Shown: in pieces, positions 37,561 through 45,032 of the stretch
Numbering within the stretch: the stretch's first letter is position 1
How the letters are laid out: each line of letters starts with the position of its first letter
Source: Photobacterium sp. GJ3
GTDB lineage: Bacteria; Pseudomonadota; Gammaproteobacteria; Enterobacterales; Vibrionaceae
Assembly: GCF_018199995.1 (NCBI RefSeq)
Contig: NZ_CP073578.1
Span: 1,860,001 to 1,924,000 of the forward strand
Reading direction: 5' to 3'
DNA: 64,000 nucleotides
Translations under genes and position numbers: made by a program
Notes under the pieces: generated by a model
What the model was told of the DNA's origin: nothing
The model's input: only the letters and a program-made list of their open reading frames with translations
The model's database searches: none

Positions 37561-37995
37561 CTAGTGATTTGACGCCAGCGAAAGTTCCATTTCGATCAAA
37601 CAGTTAACTTCTGAACGCTTCGTGAAACCTTTAGATTCATATAACTTAATGGCTGGATTTTCACGAAACACACGCAGCACAAGTCGCTGACTTTTCCGCT
37701 TGAGTGCATGGTGCCGAACGATGTCAAGACATTGAGTGCCAATCCCTTTTCCCTGAACGTCTGACACAAGCTGTAAATCTCTTAAATAGGTCGTACTCTC
37801 ACTGTAACTCAAACGAACAACACCAACACGGATCTGACCGTCATAAACCTCGTAATTGTCGAACTCATCCCAAGAACATAAAAACTGATGCCGATCCCAA
37901 ACGATCCCATGGGTTTGATAGTAACCTGACATATTCGTTTTGGTGAGATGTTCTGCGAAGAAAAGATCTGTCCCTCTCACGAACGTTACTTTCAT
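37561..37995 (-). CDS. GNAT acetyltransferase
   Basis: 144 residues from ATG 37995 (AAGAGA ahead); the frame is open to 38070. MKVTFVRGTDL start, VGVVRLSYSESTTYLRDLQLVSDVQGKGIGTQCLDI motif A, and RVFRENPAIKLYESKGFTKR motif B are well conserved. Substrate unknown. Confidence 0.85.
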   Translation of the reverse strand: MKVTFVRGTDLFFAEHLTKTNMSGYYQTHGIVWDRHQFLCSWDEFDNYEVYDGQIRVGVVRLSYSESTTYLRDLQLVSDVQGKGIGTQCLDIVRHHALKRKSQRLVLRVFRENPAIKLYESKGFTKRSEVNCLIEMELSLASNH

Positions 37996-38144
37996 ACTTG
38001 TTCTCTTGGTTATCTTTTTCTGTCTCTGAGAAGTGACCTGAAAATGAAATGATGGCATATTGAAACCCAATCAATCCCGCCTAAATTTATCCCCTATATA
38101 GAAACCATCGCCAAATTCAGGCAGGATTCATGCCTTCTTCATGC

Positions 38145-38741
38145 TCACCCAAGCTCGAAGAAGGAATAACCAAACAGCCAGAGTATTTGAAATCCATAAC
38201 TGAATCGTTGGTGAATACCCGGTACAGTTTTGGCCTTAAAAGCAATCGCCAAACGATACGAAAAAAACAAGCACCCGACAATACACACCAATGAAAACAG
38301 TCTGATAAAAAGAGGATAAGCCGTTGAAAAAACAATGATAGAAGGTGCAATGATAAGCGACATTAACATGACCATGCCCGACCAAGCGTGAATGTGACCA
38401 CTCATTGATGGCTTGGACGTATAGGGATCTGCATCCATTGGAAAAAATCCGCAAATCCAAGTCGACAATCCATGGACGATGACCATCGCTCCAACGAAAA
38501 AGGTAGGCAAATACGTTGCGTGAGTCGTGGTAATGAAATAGCCATATAAGATAAACATCACACCTAATGGGTAATTATTGATCAGGGGTGATAATTTCTG
38601 AGTCGGGCTTCCAAATGCGCCAAGTTCACTGCAGAACTGTCTTGAATGACTATAATTCGGATAGAATAAAGAAGCGACGAAGATCCCCATAATTATCCAT
38701 ACTGAGGCAGCAATGCCAGTATATTGAATCCAATTCTCCAT
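38145..38741 (-). CDS. DUF998 family membrane protein
   Basis: 198 residues from ATG 38741, which has a textbook GGAGGT six bases upstream. Six TM helices; the N-terminal helix plus LFYPNYSHSRQFCSELGAFGSPT is the DUF998 signature. The function is unknown; inner-membrane location. Confidence 0.83.
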   Translation of the reverse strand: MENWIQYTGIAASVWIIMGIFVASLFYPNYSHSRQFCSELGAFGSPTQKLSPLINNYPLGVMFILYGYFITTTHATYLPTFFVGAMVIVHGLSTWICGFFPMDADPYTSKPSMSGHIHAWSGMVMLMSLIIAPSIIVFSTAYPLFIRLFSLVCIVGCLFFSYRLAIAFKAKTVPGIHQRFSYGFQILWLFGYSFFELG

Positions 38742-38774
38742 ATTCACCTCCAAATACTGAACATCACCGATGAT

Positions 38775-39368
38775 TTATTTTAGCTGGGTATATAATAAAA
38801 AACACGCTGTTGAAACCAGCAGGAAACCCATCACCCAATTAAATACCTTTAGCCTGAGATCACTATTTAAAATAATTGTAGACTTTGCCCCAAGAAACGA
38901 CCACAGAGCCAATGAAATATAACAAACAATAAAATAAATCAGTGAGAAAATGAAAAACCGTGTATCACCTTCAGGTGATGAAAAAATCGATACACCAGCA
39001 ACACATGCAAGCCATGCTTTGGGATTTAACCATTGCAGGAGAAAACCTTGCAGAAAGGTGGGCCGACTCTGTTTTTCTATCTTCACCTCGGGCTTGGCGG
39101 TTGCGATCAAATACCCCATATAAATAATAAATGTCGAACCGGCGACAGACAGGTATTTTAGAAAGTATGGGTACAGTTCGATGACTTTATAAAATCCAAG
39201 CCCGATGAACACCAGGAGCAACGTAAATCCTATTGTTGCTCCGGAAACAAAATAGAAAGTCTTCCTGATCCCGTAATTGGCTCCAGAAGATAGAATCACA
39301 AAATTGACTGGACCAGGCGAAATAGACATTGCCAGCGAAAATGAAACCATTGCTAAAATTAGAGACAT
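38775..39368 (-). CDS. LysE/RhtB family amino-acid exporter
   Basis: 197 residues, about six TM helices. The N-terminal SISPGPVNFVILSSGANYGIR is the LysE/RhtB motif, and LQWLNPKAWLACVAG is the conserved middle loop. It exports an amino acid or similar metabolite; the substrate cannot be told. Adjacent to DUF998 (33-bp gap) on the same strand. Confidence 0.88.
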   Translation of the reverse strand: MSLILAMVSFSLAMSISPGPVNFVILSSGANYGIRKTFYFVSGATIGFTLLLVFIGLGFYKVIELYPYFLKYLSVAGSTFIIYMGYLIATAKPEVKIEKQSRPTFLQGFLLQWLNPKAWLACVAGVSIFSSPEGDTRFFIFSLIYFIVCYISLALWSFLGAKSTIILNSDLRLKVFNWVMGFLLVSTACFLLYTQLK

Positions 39369-39428
39369 TAATTTCCCTTCCTATGGAGAATTTTCAAATA
39401 TCATCACATTTAGATCTGCGCGATTCAT

Positions 39429-39558
39429 ACCACTACATTGCGATCACGAAACCCAATCCGTGCAGATCATACCTGATGTCGCGAATCACTGTGAAAGTCT
39501 TTTTCAGATCTCTTCATGGCACACCATTTCGATATTGTGCCCGTCCGGGCCAATCACG
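39429..39558. repeat. 130-bp direct repeat, left copy (holds a 3' fragment of the VOC gene)
   Basis: Nearly identical to 40113-40242 at a constant offset of 684 bp (few differences, for example GTCGCG vs GTCGTG). The right copy holds the last ~18 codons of the VOC gene (ends GPDGHNIEMVCHEE) plus ~75 bp downstream. The left copy repeats this without the rest of the gene. Together the copies bracket a complete GNAT gene, so a ~684-bp segment was inserted or duplicated here. Confidence 0.88.
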
Positions 39559-39603
39559 CAGAGCATGAAGATTCTCTCATAAGCGCTATTTATAGAGGAC
39601 AAC

Positions 39604-40053
39604 CTATGGATTCGGTGAAATCCTAAGTACCATTATGAACTTAGTTTCTTCAGTACAGACAACGCGAAAACCATGATTTTCATATAGTTGCACGAGGTGC
39701 TCTTCGCAACGAAGATATAACGATGGTATTTTCAGCGTCAACGCTTTGGCTTTAGAAAATTCGATAAGTGCTTTTGATATCCCTTGCCCACGATATTCAA
39801 AAGGGACATAGATACCATCTAGCCAATGATTGAAGCCTGGGTAGGATGAGTACTTTCGATATTTAATTTCTCCCGCACCAGCTAATTTCCCGTCAATATG
39901 AACCACAAATGAATTTCGATTTGCAAATGAAGATATTTTTTTAACAACACTTTCTAAACTCGATTCTGAATTTTTGTAATCCCACTCATGAAAATACCAA
40001 TTGGCGACAGCTTCAATGTCACTCGGGCAATCCTCTAAATTTGAAATTTTCAT
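39604..40053 (-). CDS. GNAT acetyltransferase between direct repeats
   Basis: 149 residues from ATG 40053, which has GAGGG 5 bases upstream; frame open to 40071. KISNLEDCPSDIEAVANWYFHEW is the start, then AGAGEIKYRKYSSYPG, LDGIYVPFEYRGQGISKALIEFSKAKA (motif A), and LRCEEHLVQLYENHGFRV (motif B). The gene is flanked by 130-bp repeats, so it is likely an acquired unit. Confidence 0.85.
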   Translation of the reverse strand: MKISNLEDCPSDIEAVANWYFHEWDYKNSESSLESVVKKISSFANRNSFVVHIDGKLAGAGEIKYRKYSSYPGFNHWLDGIYVPFEYRGQGISKALIEFSKAKALTLKIPSLYLRCEEHLVQLYENHGFRVVCTEETKFIMVLRISPNP

Positions 40054-40112
40054 TATCCCTCGATAAATCATGACGTCCTGTTAAAGGGTTAGCCTCATTG
40101 TATTAAAGCTAA

Positions 40113-40242
40113 ACCACTGATTTGCGATCACGAAACCCAATCCGTGCAGATCATACCTGATGTCGTGAATCACTGTGAAAGTCTTTTTCAGGTCTCTTCA
40201 TGGCACACCATTTCGATATTGTGCCCGTCCGGGCCAATCACG
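40113..40242. repeat. 130-bp direct repeat, right copy
   Basis: Partner of 39429-39558. It overlaps the 3' end of the intact VOC gene (40188-40242), so this is the original position and the left copy is derived. Confidence 0.88.
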
Positions 40243-40556
40243 AATGCCGCATAATAGGTTCCGCTATAATTCGGACGCAAACCTGGTGCACCATTATCCT
40301 GGGCTCCGAAATCAAGTGCGGCACGATGAAAGCGATCAACCTGCTCTCTATTTTCAGCAACAAATGCCAGATGCAGATGAGACGGGGTTTCTATCTGTTG
40401 AAGCCGGATACACAATGACGTTTTGCCATCTGAGCTCAGTTCTATACCGAGCTCTCCTTCAGAGACAATCTCTATGCCAATCGGCTCTAACACTTTGAGA
40501 AAGAACGATTTACTTTGTTCATAATCACTCGCTCCGAATACGACGTGGTCAAACAT
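40188..40556 (-). CDS. VOC (glyoxalase/bleomycin-resistance-like) protein
   Basis: 122 residues. MFDHVVFGASDYEQSKSFFLKVLEPIG is the first beta-alpha-beta module, LHLAFVAENREQVDRFHRAAL the second, and YYAAFVIGPDGHNIEMVCHEE the end, with His and Glu residues of the metal-binding type. Substrate unknown: it could be a fosfomycin/bleomycin-type or glyoxalase-type enzyme. A fragment of its 3' end is repeated 684 bp away. Confidence 0.87.
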   Translation of the reverse strand: MFDHVVFGASDYEQSKSFFLKVLEPIGIEIVSEGELGIELSSDGKTSLCIRLQQIETPSHLHLAFVAENREQVDRFHRAALDFGAQDNGAPGLRPNYSGTYYAAFVIGPDGHNIEMVCHEET

Positions 40557-40612
40557 ATATGCTCCTTGCTTTCAATTGATTCATTACGGGCGAACAACCC
40601 AAACAGAAGTCA

Positions 40613-40691
40613 CCAAGCATTGCGAATCCTTCTCAGTCCGTTGGCTAAGCGCATAGCCGCAGTGGGTCAAGTCGGTTTTCGCATGCCTTGG
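40613..40691. repeat. Nested intergenic hairpin
   Basis: Outer arms CCAAGCATTGCGAATCC (40613-40629) and GGTTTTCGCATGCCTTGG (40674-40691) pair imperfectly; an inner GGCTA/TAGCC stem lies at 40643-40658. It fills most of the 194-bp gap between a hypothetical gene and the VOC gene. It could be a terminator-like structure or a degenerate attC-like site; no canonical RYYYAAC/GTTRRRY pair was found at its ends. Confidence 0.55.
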
Positions 40692-40750
40692 ATTTTCACG
40701 CACAACGACTATCTATCGCACTGATAAAATGCGAATTCCCTTGTGTGTTC

Positions 40751-41221
40751 CTAGGCTTTCTTCACGAAAACAAAAACACTTTCAGGTGGCCAAAGCCAAT
40801 CATCTGATGCACGATAGCCACGTAACCAAAGTCCTGCATCATCAGCTCTGAGATAAAACCCTGTTGGATGGATTTCATCTGAAAAAGCTGGGATTGAAGC
40901 CACAGTTAAAATCGTTCCCTTGTCCTGGGTTAGATACGTCAATCTCAGATATGCTGCCAGCTCAAATGCACAAGGCGCTAATCCTTGATGTTTGGCTGCT
41001 TTCAATATATCGGCAAACAAAGTGCCTTCGGTGAAACCTAATTCATGAACGCTCACCCCCACGAGCTCTACCGTTTGCCGTTCAGTTGAAACTTCAAAGG
41101 CTTGAGACATGAACAGCATTGCGGCGTAAGCATTGAGATTGATTTTATACTCCGAAAGCGCAAGCAGTAACTGCGCTTTACTGTGAGTCCCCGTCTCTAC
41201 TTTCCATGTTTTGCCTTCCAT
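40751..41221 (-). CDS. Hypothetical protein
   Basis: 156 residues from ATG 41221. The N-terminus (MEGKTWKVETGTHSKAQLLLALSEYKINLNAYAAMLF) is helical, the middle includes FTEGTLFADILKAAKHQGLAPCAFELAAYLRL, and the C-terminus LRADDAGLWLRGYRASDDWLWPPESVFVFVKK looks like a beta hairpin. No family recognised. No signal or TM segments. Confidence 0.7.
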   Translation of the reverse strand: MEGKTWKVETGTHSKAQLLLALSEYKINLNAYAAMLFMSQAFEVSTERQTVELVGVSVHELGFTEGTLFADILKAAKHQGLAPCAFELAAYLRLTYLTQDKGTILTVASIPAFSDEIHPTGFYLRADDAGLWLRGYRASDDWLWPPESVFVFVKKA

Positions 41222-41330
41222 CAAACTGATTCCCTGATACAGATACCTAAGCTAAACTTTCGAGTCTCCAAAAATACATCGATTTTTCCTCAGATTTAGA
41301 GATGTGTTTCAGCTAAACACTCTGTCAGCG

Positions 41331-41696
41331 CTATTTATTTTCAGCGATGCGCCATAACACACCACTGGGATCAGTCAGGCAAAATTCAAGCATTCCCCAC
41401 GGTTGTTCAACGAGATCGGTCACTTGAACATCATACGTTTCAGAAACATTCAGCTTCAATAAGTGTTCGTGCCAACTTTTCGCATCCTCAACCAAAAGAT
41501 GCATCATATAATTTTTGCAATGTTCTGGTTCATAAAAATCTTGAAGTAAAAATGCGCAAGCGCTTGATTTAAAATAAACGACACCGTCAAACTCAGATGC
41601 CATTTCAAAACCTATCTGCTGATAAAATCGCTTCGAGCATTCAAAGTCCTTCGCAGGGACGAAAGATTTCATTTCAACTATATTTAAATTTTCCAT
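41331..41696 (-). CDS. VOC family protein
   Basis: 121 residues. SFVPAKDFECSKRFYQQIGFEM, AFLLQDFYEPEHCKNYMMHLLVED and LVEQPWGMLEFCLTDPSGVLWRI follow the paired beta-alpha-beta-beta-beta layout, with the metal-ligand Glu-type position near WGMLEF. The substrate is unknown. Confidence 0.85.
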   Translation of the reverse strand: MENLNIVEMKSFVPAKDFECSKRFYQQIGFEMASEFDGVVYFKSSACAFLLQDFYEPEHCKNYMMHLLVEDAKSWHEHLLKLNVSETYDVQVTDLVEQPWGMLEFCLTDPSGVLWRIAENK

Positions 41697-41823
41697 TTCT
41701 TTCCCTCTGGCCGACTGTTATTAGACGCATTTGAATCTGTTTACAATACACGCGCAAGCCAAGCCTGTGAGTTTTTTCGTGCGAAACCAAGGCAAAGAAA
41801 CAGCGCCATATCAACGCAATTTT

Positions 41824-42330
41824 CTAGACTTTCACTCGCTTGGTCATCAAAACATCAATGATGGTTGTCTCTTCGAATACTTCGGATATAAAACCATCAG
41901 AGAAATTAAAACCATGTTTAGAATAGAATTGAATGGCTGATTCGTTATTATCGAGTACATAAAGGTGAATGTTTGTCATTCCCAGGGCTTGAGCATCTAT
42001 TTCCAGGTAATTTAGAAACCTGCTGCCCAACCTTTTCCCATAAACGGTCGGACACAGATACAGCTTACTCAGCTCTATCGTTCCAACCTGCTCAGGATGG
42101 ACACTGTAAGACATAAAACCCACAACCTTATCACCAGACTCAGCAACAACGACTGTCTCGGCATTCGAACGGATTATTTTTTGCCATTCTTCCACACGAT
42201 CAGGCAGTGTGTAGCTTTCAATATACCTGTCCGGCATCAGTCCATCGAATGCCGTTTTCCATGATCGAACATGGATATCTGCGATTGTGTGAACATCTGC
42301 TTGTGCTGCGTTTCTTAAATGAATTTCCAC
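41824..42330 (-). CDS. GNAT acetyltransferase
   Basis: 168 residues. IHLRNAAQADVHTIADIHVRSWKTAFDGLMPDRYIE is the typical start of this branch (small-molecule N-acetyltransferases), followed by VGTIELSKLYLCPTVYGKRLGSRFLNY (motif A) and LDNNESAIQFYSKHGF (motif B). Intact; substrate unknown. Confidence 0.86.
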   Translation of the reverse strand: MEIHLRNAAQADVHTIADIHVRSWKTAFDGLMPDRYIESYTLPDRVEEWQKIIRSNAETVVVAESGDKVVGFMSYSVHPEQVGTIELSKLYLCPTVYGKRLGSRFLNYLEIDAQALGMTNIHLYVLDNNESAIQFYSKHGFNFSDGFISEVFEETTIIDVLMTKRVKV

Positions 42331-42354
42331 GGCATCTTCCTTGAATGATGACTC

Positions 42355-42825
42355 TCACATCATTGGTGAATGGGAGCTGTCCTTGGCAAAGGATTGAACA
42401 TCAGGCGGCAAGAATTGACTGTTGCCTCTACTTTTATTCGCTTGCTCTATGGCCAATTCAAGCCCTTTTTCAGTCAGAATCACTTCGGAACCATACATTG
42501 ATTGAAGATACTCTGCGCCCCCGACGTGGTCTGAATGTCCATGAGTGACGAGGATATGGCTCACTGGCTCCTGCTCTAATCCCAGCTTTTTTAAGTTCGC
42601 CGGTATCCACTTGCTATACGGAAAATCAAGGGTATCTATCAGGACAAGCCCAGATGAAGTTTGAACAACATATGACGAAACCCACTGGTCACCAACGTAG
42701 TACAAGTTATCAAACATTTTAAAAGGCTCAACATAGCCATTTTTGCCCGTCATTTCTGGCGCTTCCATTACCGCCAAAGCTTTTATTGAGATCAAGAAAA
42801 GCACAACAACGATCAGTCGATTCAT
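42355..42825 (-). pseudogene. Metallo-beta-lactamase-fold hydrolase, C-terminally truncated
   Basis: 156 residues. Signal peptide (MNRLIVVVLFLISIKALA), then the MBL N-terminal part: LYYVGDQWVSSYVVQTSSGLVLIDTLDFP and LVTHGHSDHVGG (HxHxDH zinc motif). Subclass B3/SAM-type MBL proteins run to about 250-300 residues with two further metal-ligand His; here the ORF ends at SFAKDSSHSPMM, soon after the first motif. It is probably a non-functional remnant, or a truncation at an accessory-block junction. The sequence after the stop was not matched to the missing half. Confidence 0.68.
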
Positions 42826-42956
42826 CTCACATCCTTTTACTTACACCGCATCCGATGTGCGACATGACCACCAAACTGAGACCAGTTCCCGTAATACGAC
42901 ACCCAACGTTGCACTGAAAATTCCAAGCGTCGGGAATCACGCTTCAATACTTCTTC

Positions 42957-43535
42957 TCAATGTTGTTCCAGCTCAGCCCGGAGACTGGCTATCGTATGCT
43001 GACTGAAGACTTTAATACCCGCTTGCTCGAATAATGCGGCGGTTACACCTGAACCATCGATTTGAGTGCCATTAAATGTCCCATCATAGATTTTAGAACT
43101 GCCACAGGAAGGACTGCGCTCTGCGAGGATGGCATACTTTATGCCTTGTTGCATGCACAGATCGAATGCGTTTTGTGCACCAGCAACAAATTGCGCCGTC
43201 ACATCAATGCCATCATTGCCGACCACACTGGCAGACCCCTGAAGGACATCGATGCCTTTACCTGCGATGATTTCAGCAGGCGCTCTGGGCACAGGCAAAC
43301 CTGATGAGAGCTCAGGGCAGAAAGCAACTAATTCAACATTTGATTGCAGCCAGTTGAAATCATGGGCTGGTACTGAAAGACAACTCGCATTGTATCGGAC
43401 CTTATTTCCGACCAAACACGAACTGATGAAAACCTTTTCCAAAATGCGTTCCTTTGAGTGAGAGAAAAAATTCATCACACGCTCAGCCATGGCACATCTG
43501 AACGGTTTTAATTTTCTTGGAGCAGAAACATTCAT
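42957..43535 (-). CDS. DUF523 family protein
   Basis: Up to 192 residues; the family core starts at KVFISSCLVGNKVRYNASCL, so an inner start near residue 20 (MNFFSHSKERILEKV) is possible. CPELSSGLPVPRAPAEI and AILAERSPSCGSSKIYDGTF are the other DUF523 motifs, with conserved Cys. The function is unknown. Confidence 0.83.
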   Translation of the reverse strand: MNVSAPRKLKPFRCAMAERVMNFFSHSKERILEKVFISSCLVGNKVRYNASCLSVPAHDFNWLQSNVELVAFCPELSSGLPVPRAPAEIIAGKGIDVLQGSASVVGNDGIDVTAQFVAGAQNAFDLCMQQGIKYAILAERSPSCGSSKIYDGTFNGTQIDGSGVTAALFEQAGIKVFSQHTIASLRAELEQH

Positions 43536-43541
43536 TTCCAG

Positions 43542-43649
43542 TCATGCCAGTTTAAAACCGGCCTTTTCATAGGTTGTGTTAGCTGAACTATTCTTGGTAT
43601 ATACATCAAGATAAAAGTCAAACATACCTCTGCTTTTACCCCAAGCCAT
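43542..43649 (-). pseudogene. Remnant of a GNAT acetyltransferase (C-terminal 35 codons)
   Basis: The minus strand encodes MAWGKSRGMFDFYLDVYT then KNSSANTTYEKAGFKLA and a stop. This is the C-terminal motif B of GNAT enzymes (LDVYxxNxxAxxxYEKxGF). An in-frame stop lies just upstream and no N-terminal domain or motif A is present, so it is a remnant. It begins 7 bp from the DUF523 gene. Confidence 0.68.
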
Positions 43650-43700
43650 TCACGACCGATGCGCTTAGAAAGAATCCCTTGGCTCCGATGACCTGCTTGT

Positions 43701-44168
43701 TTAAGCAATAATCTCAGTGATAACTTCAGTTTTTACAGAGTTTGCAATAAAGCACTGCTCATGTGATTGATGATGCATTTTCTCAAGTTGCTCAAGGGAT
43801 GGTTGTTTCTCGCCTGAGAATTTCACTTCCGGACGCAAAATCACTTTCGTCATTGCTATTTTCCCATTGCTGTCTTTCTCCATCAAACCAACAGCATTGT
43901 CTGTATATTGGTCAATGATGAATTTTTTCTTTGCAGCAATAGCCAGAAAAAACAACATGTGGCAGCTTGATAAAGATGCAACAAATGCTTCTTCTGGGTC
44001 AACGTTGGCCTCAACGGAGTATGGCAAAGGCACCACGTGAGGAGACGAAGAGGCTGGAACCGTCACGCCTCCATCAAACATCCATTCGTGACCTCGACTG
44101 TACTGATTATCTGTATACTGCTCATCACTTCCGCGGTTCCACACGACTTTTGCATAATACTTTGACAT
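43701..44168 (-). CDS. OsmC/Ohr family peroxiredoxin-like protein
   Basis: 155 residues. YYAKVVWNRGSDEQYTDNQYSRGHEWMFDGG start, then NVDPEEAFVASLSSCHMLFFLAIAAKKKF, which holds the first reactive Cys (SSCH). A second Cys occurs near the C-terminus in HEQCFIANS, giving the pair used by OsmC-type thiol peroxidases. Reduction of organic hydroperoxides is inferred. Confidence 0.88.
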   Translation of the reverse strand: MSKYYAKVVWNRGSDEQYTDNQYSRGHEWMFDGGVTVPASSSPHVVPLPYSVEANVDPEEAFVASLSSCHMLFFLAIAAKKKFIIDQYTDNAVGLMEKDSNGKIAMTKVILRPEVKFSGEKQPSLEQLEKMHHQSHEQCFIANSVKTEVITEIIA

Positions 44169-44274
44169 GATTTTCCCTTTTCAAAATTTTGCCTGCAAAT
44201 CGCGTAAAAACGATAATGCGACGAAACATGTTTCCTTGATGACCAAGCATAGAAAATCGGCCTGAGACATTTAG

Positions 44275-44628
44275 TCATGTGGTTTCACCCCGGAGACCAA
44301 TTAAGTTTCCAAATGGATCTTCAAGTTGGCACATGGAGAGCCCATTTTCTATTTGCATTGGACCCCGGTAAAGATGCGCACCCAGTGATTCGAAGTGCGC
44401 TAAAGTCGCAGATAGATCGTCCACAGACCAATATATGACAGTACCATGTTTACCCGAACCCACTTTTTCGTCTGCCTGAACGAGCTCTATGGAAAATCCA
44501 TTGAGGTCCAGTACGGTAAAATCGAAATCCTGATGATAGATTGGCACTGCTTCAGGGAAAGCTTTCTGATACCACTCAAGCCCTTTAGCTACATCGGAAA
44601 CATGAACAAGAACAGCGGACGGGACCAT
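44275..44628 (-). CDS. VOC family protein
   Basis: 117 residues. VPSAVLVHVSDVAKGLEWYQKAFPEAV, FTVLDLNGFSIELVQADEKV, TVIYWSVDDLSATLAHFESLGAHL and MCQLEDPFGNLIGL show the VOC fold with Glu and His-type metal positions. The substrate is unknown. Last gene of the accessory block before core genes resume. Confidence 0.86.
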   Translation of the reverse strand: MVPSAVLVHVSDVAKGLEWYQKAFPEAVPIYHQDFDFTVLDLNGFSIELVQADEKVGSGKHGTVIYWSVDDLSATLAHFESLGAHLYRGPMQIENGLSMCQLEDPFGNLIGLRGETT

Positions 44629-44998
44629 ACCTATCTCCAGCCAAATAACGCAAGTGCAACGTTGGAAGGTAAATCGTGACTTTACAAGTTACTTTTACTC
44701 AATAAAACGACTCAAGCCAGTACAGGAATTACGCAGGCTTTAACGCTCTGAAATACTACACCGATTCTTAATCCGGCCAGCATCCATCACCTTGGAGTGA
44801 TCAGTCCGATTGATACGCCGATTCAGGCACGCTACCGCCCCTGACAACCAAGTCACGACTGATGCGATAATAAAATTGTCAGCTATGATAAGGAGTTAAC
44901 AGAGGGCTTTCACGAACTGATGCATTTAAAGTTGCATATCTGTGGAGAAGCGCAAAGTTGTCTTGTACACGCCTGAGAAAAGAAGGCAATTGCGCCAC
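44629..44998. other. Gene-free stretch at the right edge of the accessory block
   Basis: About 370 bp without a supported gene. It contains no integrase, tRNA or attachment repeat I can recognise. TGCAACGTTGG near 44655 resembles CCAACGTTGCA near 42904 in inverted orientation, too short to interpret. Confidence 0.4.
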
Positions 44999-45025
44999 TG
45001 CGCTATCCGGCAGCCGGATAGCGCA
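44999..45025 (-). terminator. Terminator of the MFS exporter gene
   Basis: Perfect 12-bp stem TGCGCTATCCGG / CCGGATAGCGCA with a 3-base loop, 8 bp beyond the stop of the minus-strand MFS gene. On that strand it is followed by CTTCTTTTCTC after a short gap. Confidence 0.75.
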
Positions 45026-45032
45026 TCATGAA

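Noticed and set aside
31239-44628. Superintegron cassette array
   Set aside because: Gene content and orientation fit, but no integrase gene is in the window and no repeating attC site with clear RYYYAAC/GTTRRRY cores was found between the genes. Left as an open finding, not annotated.
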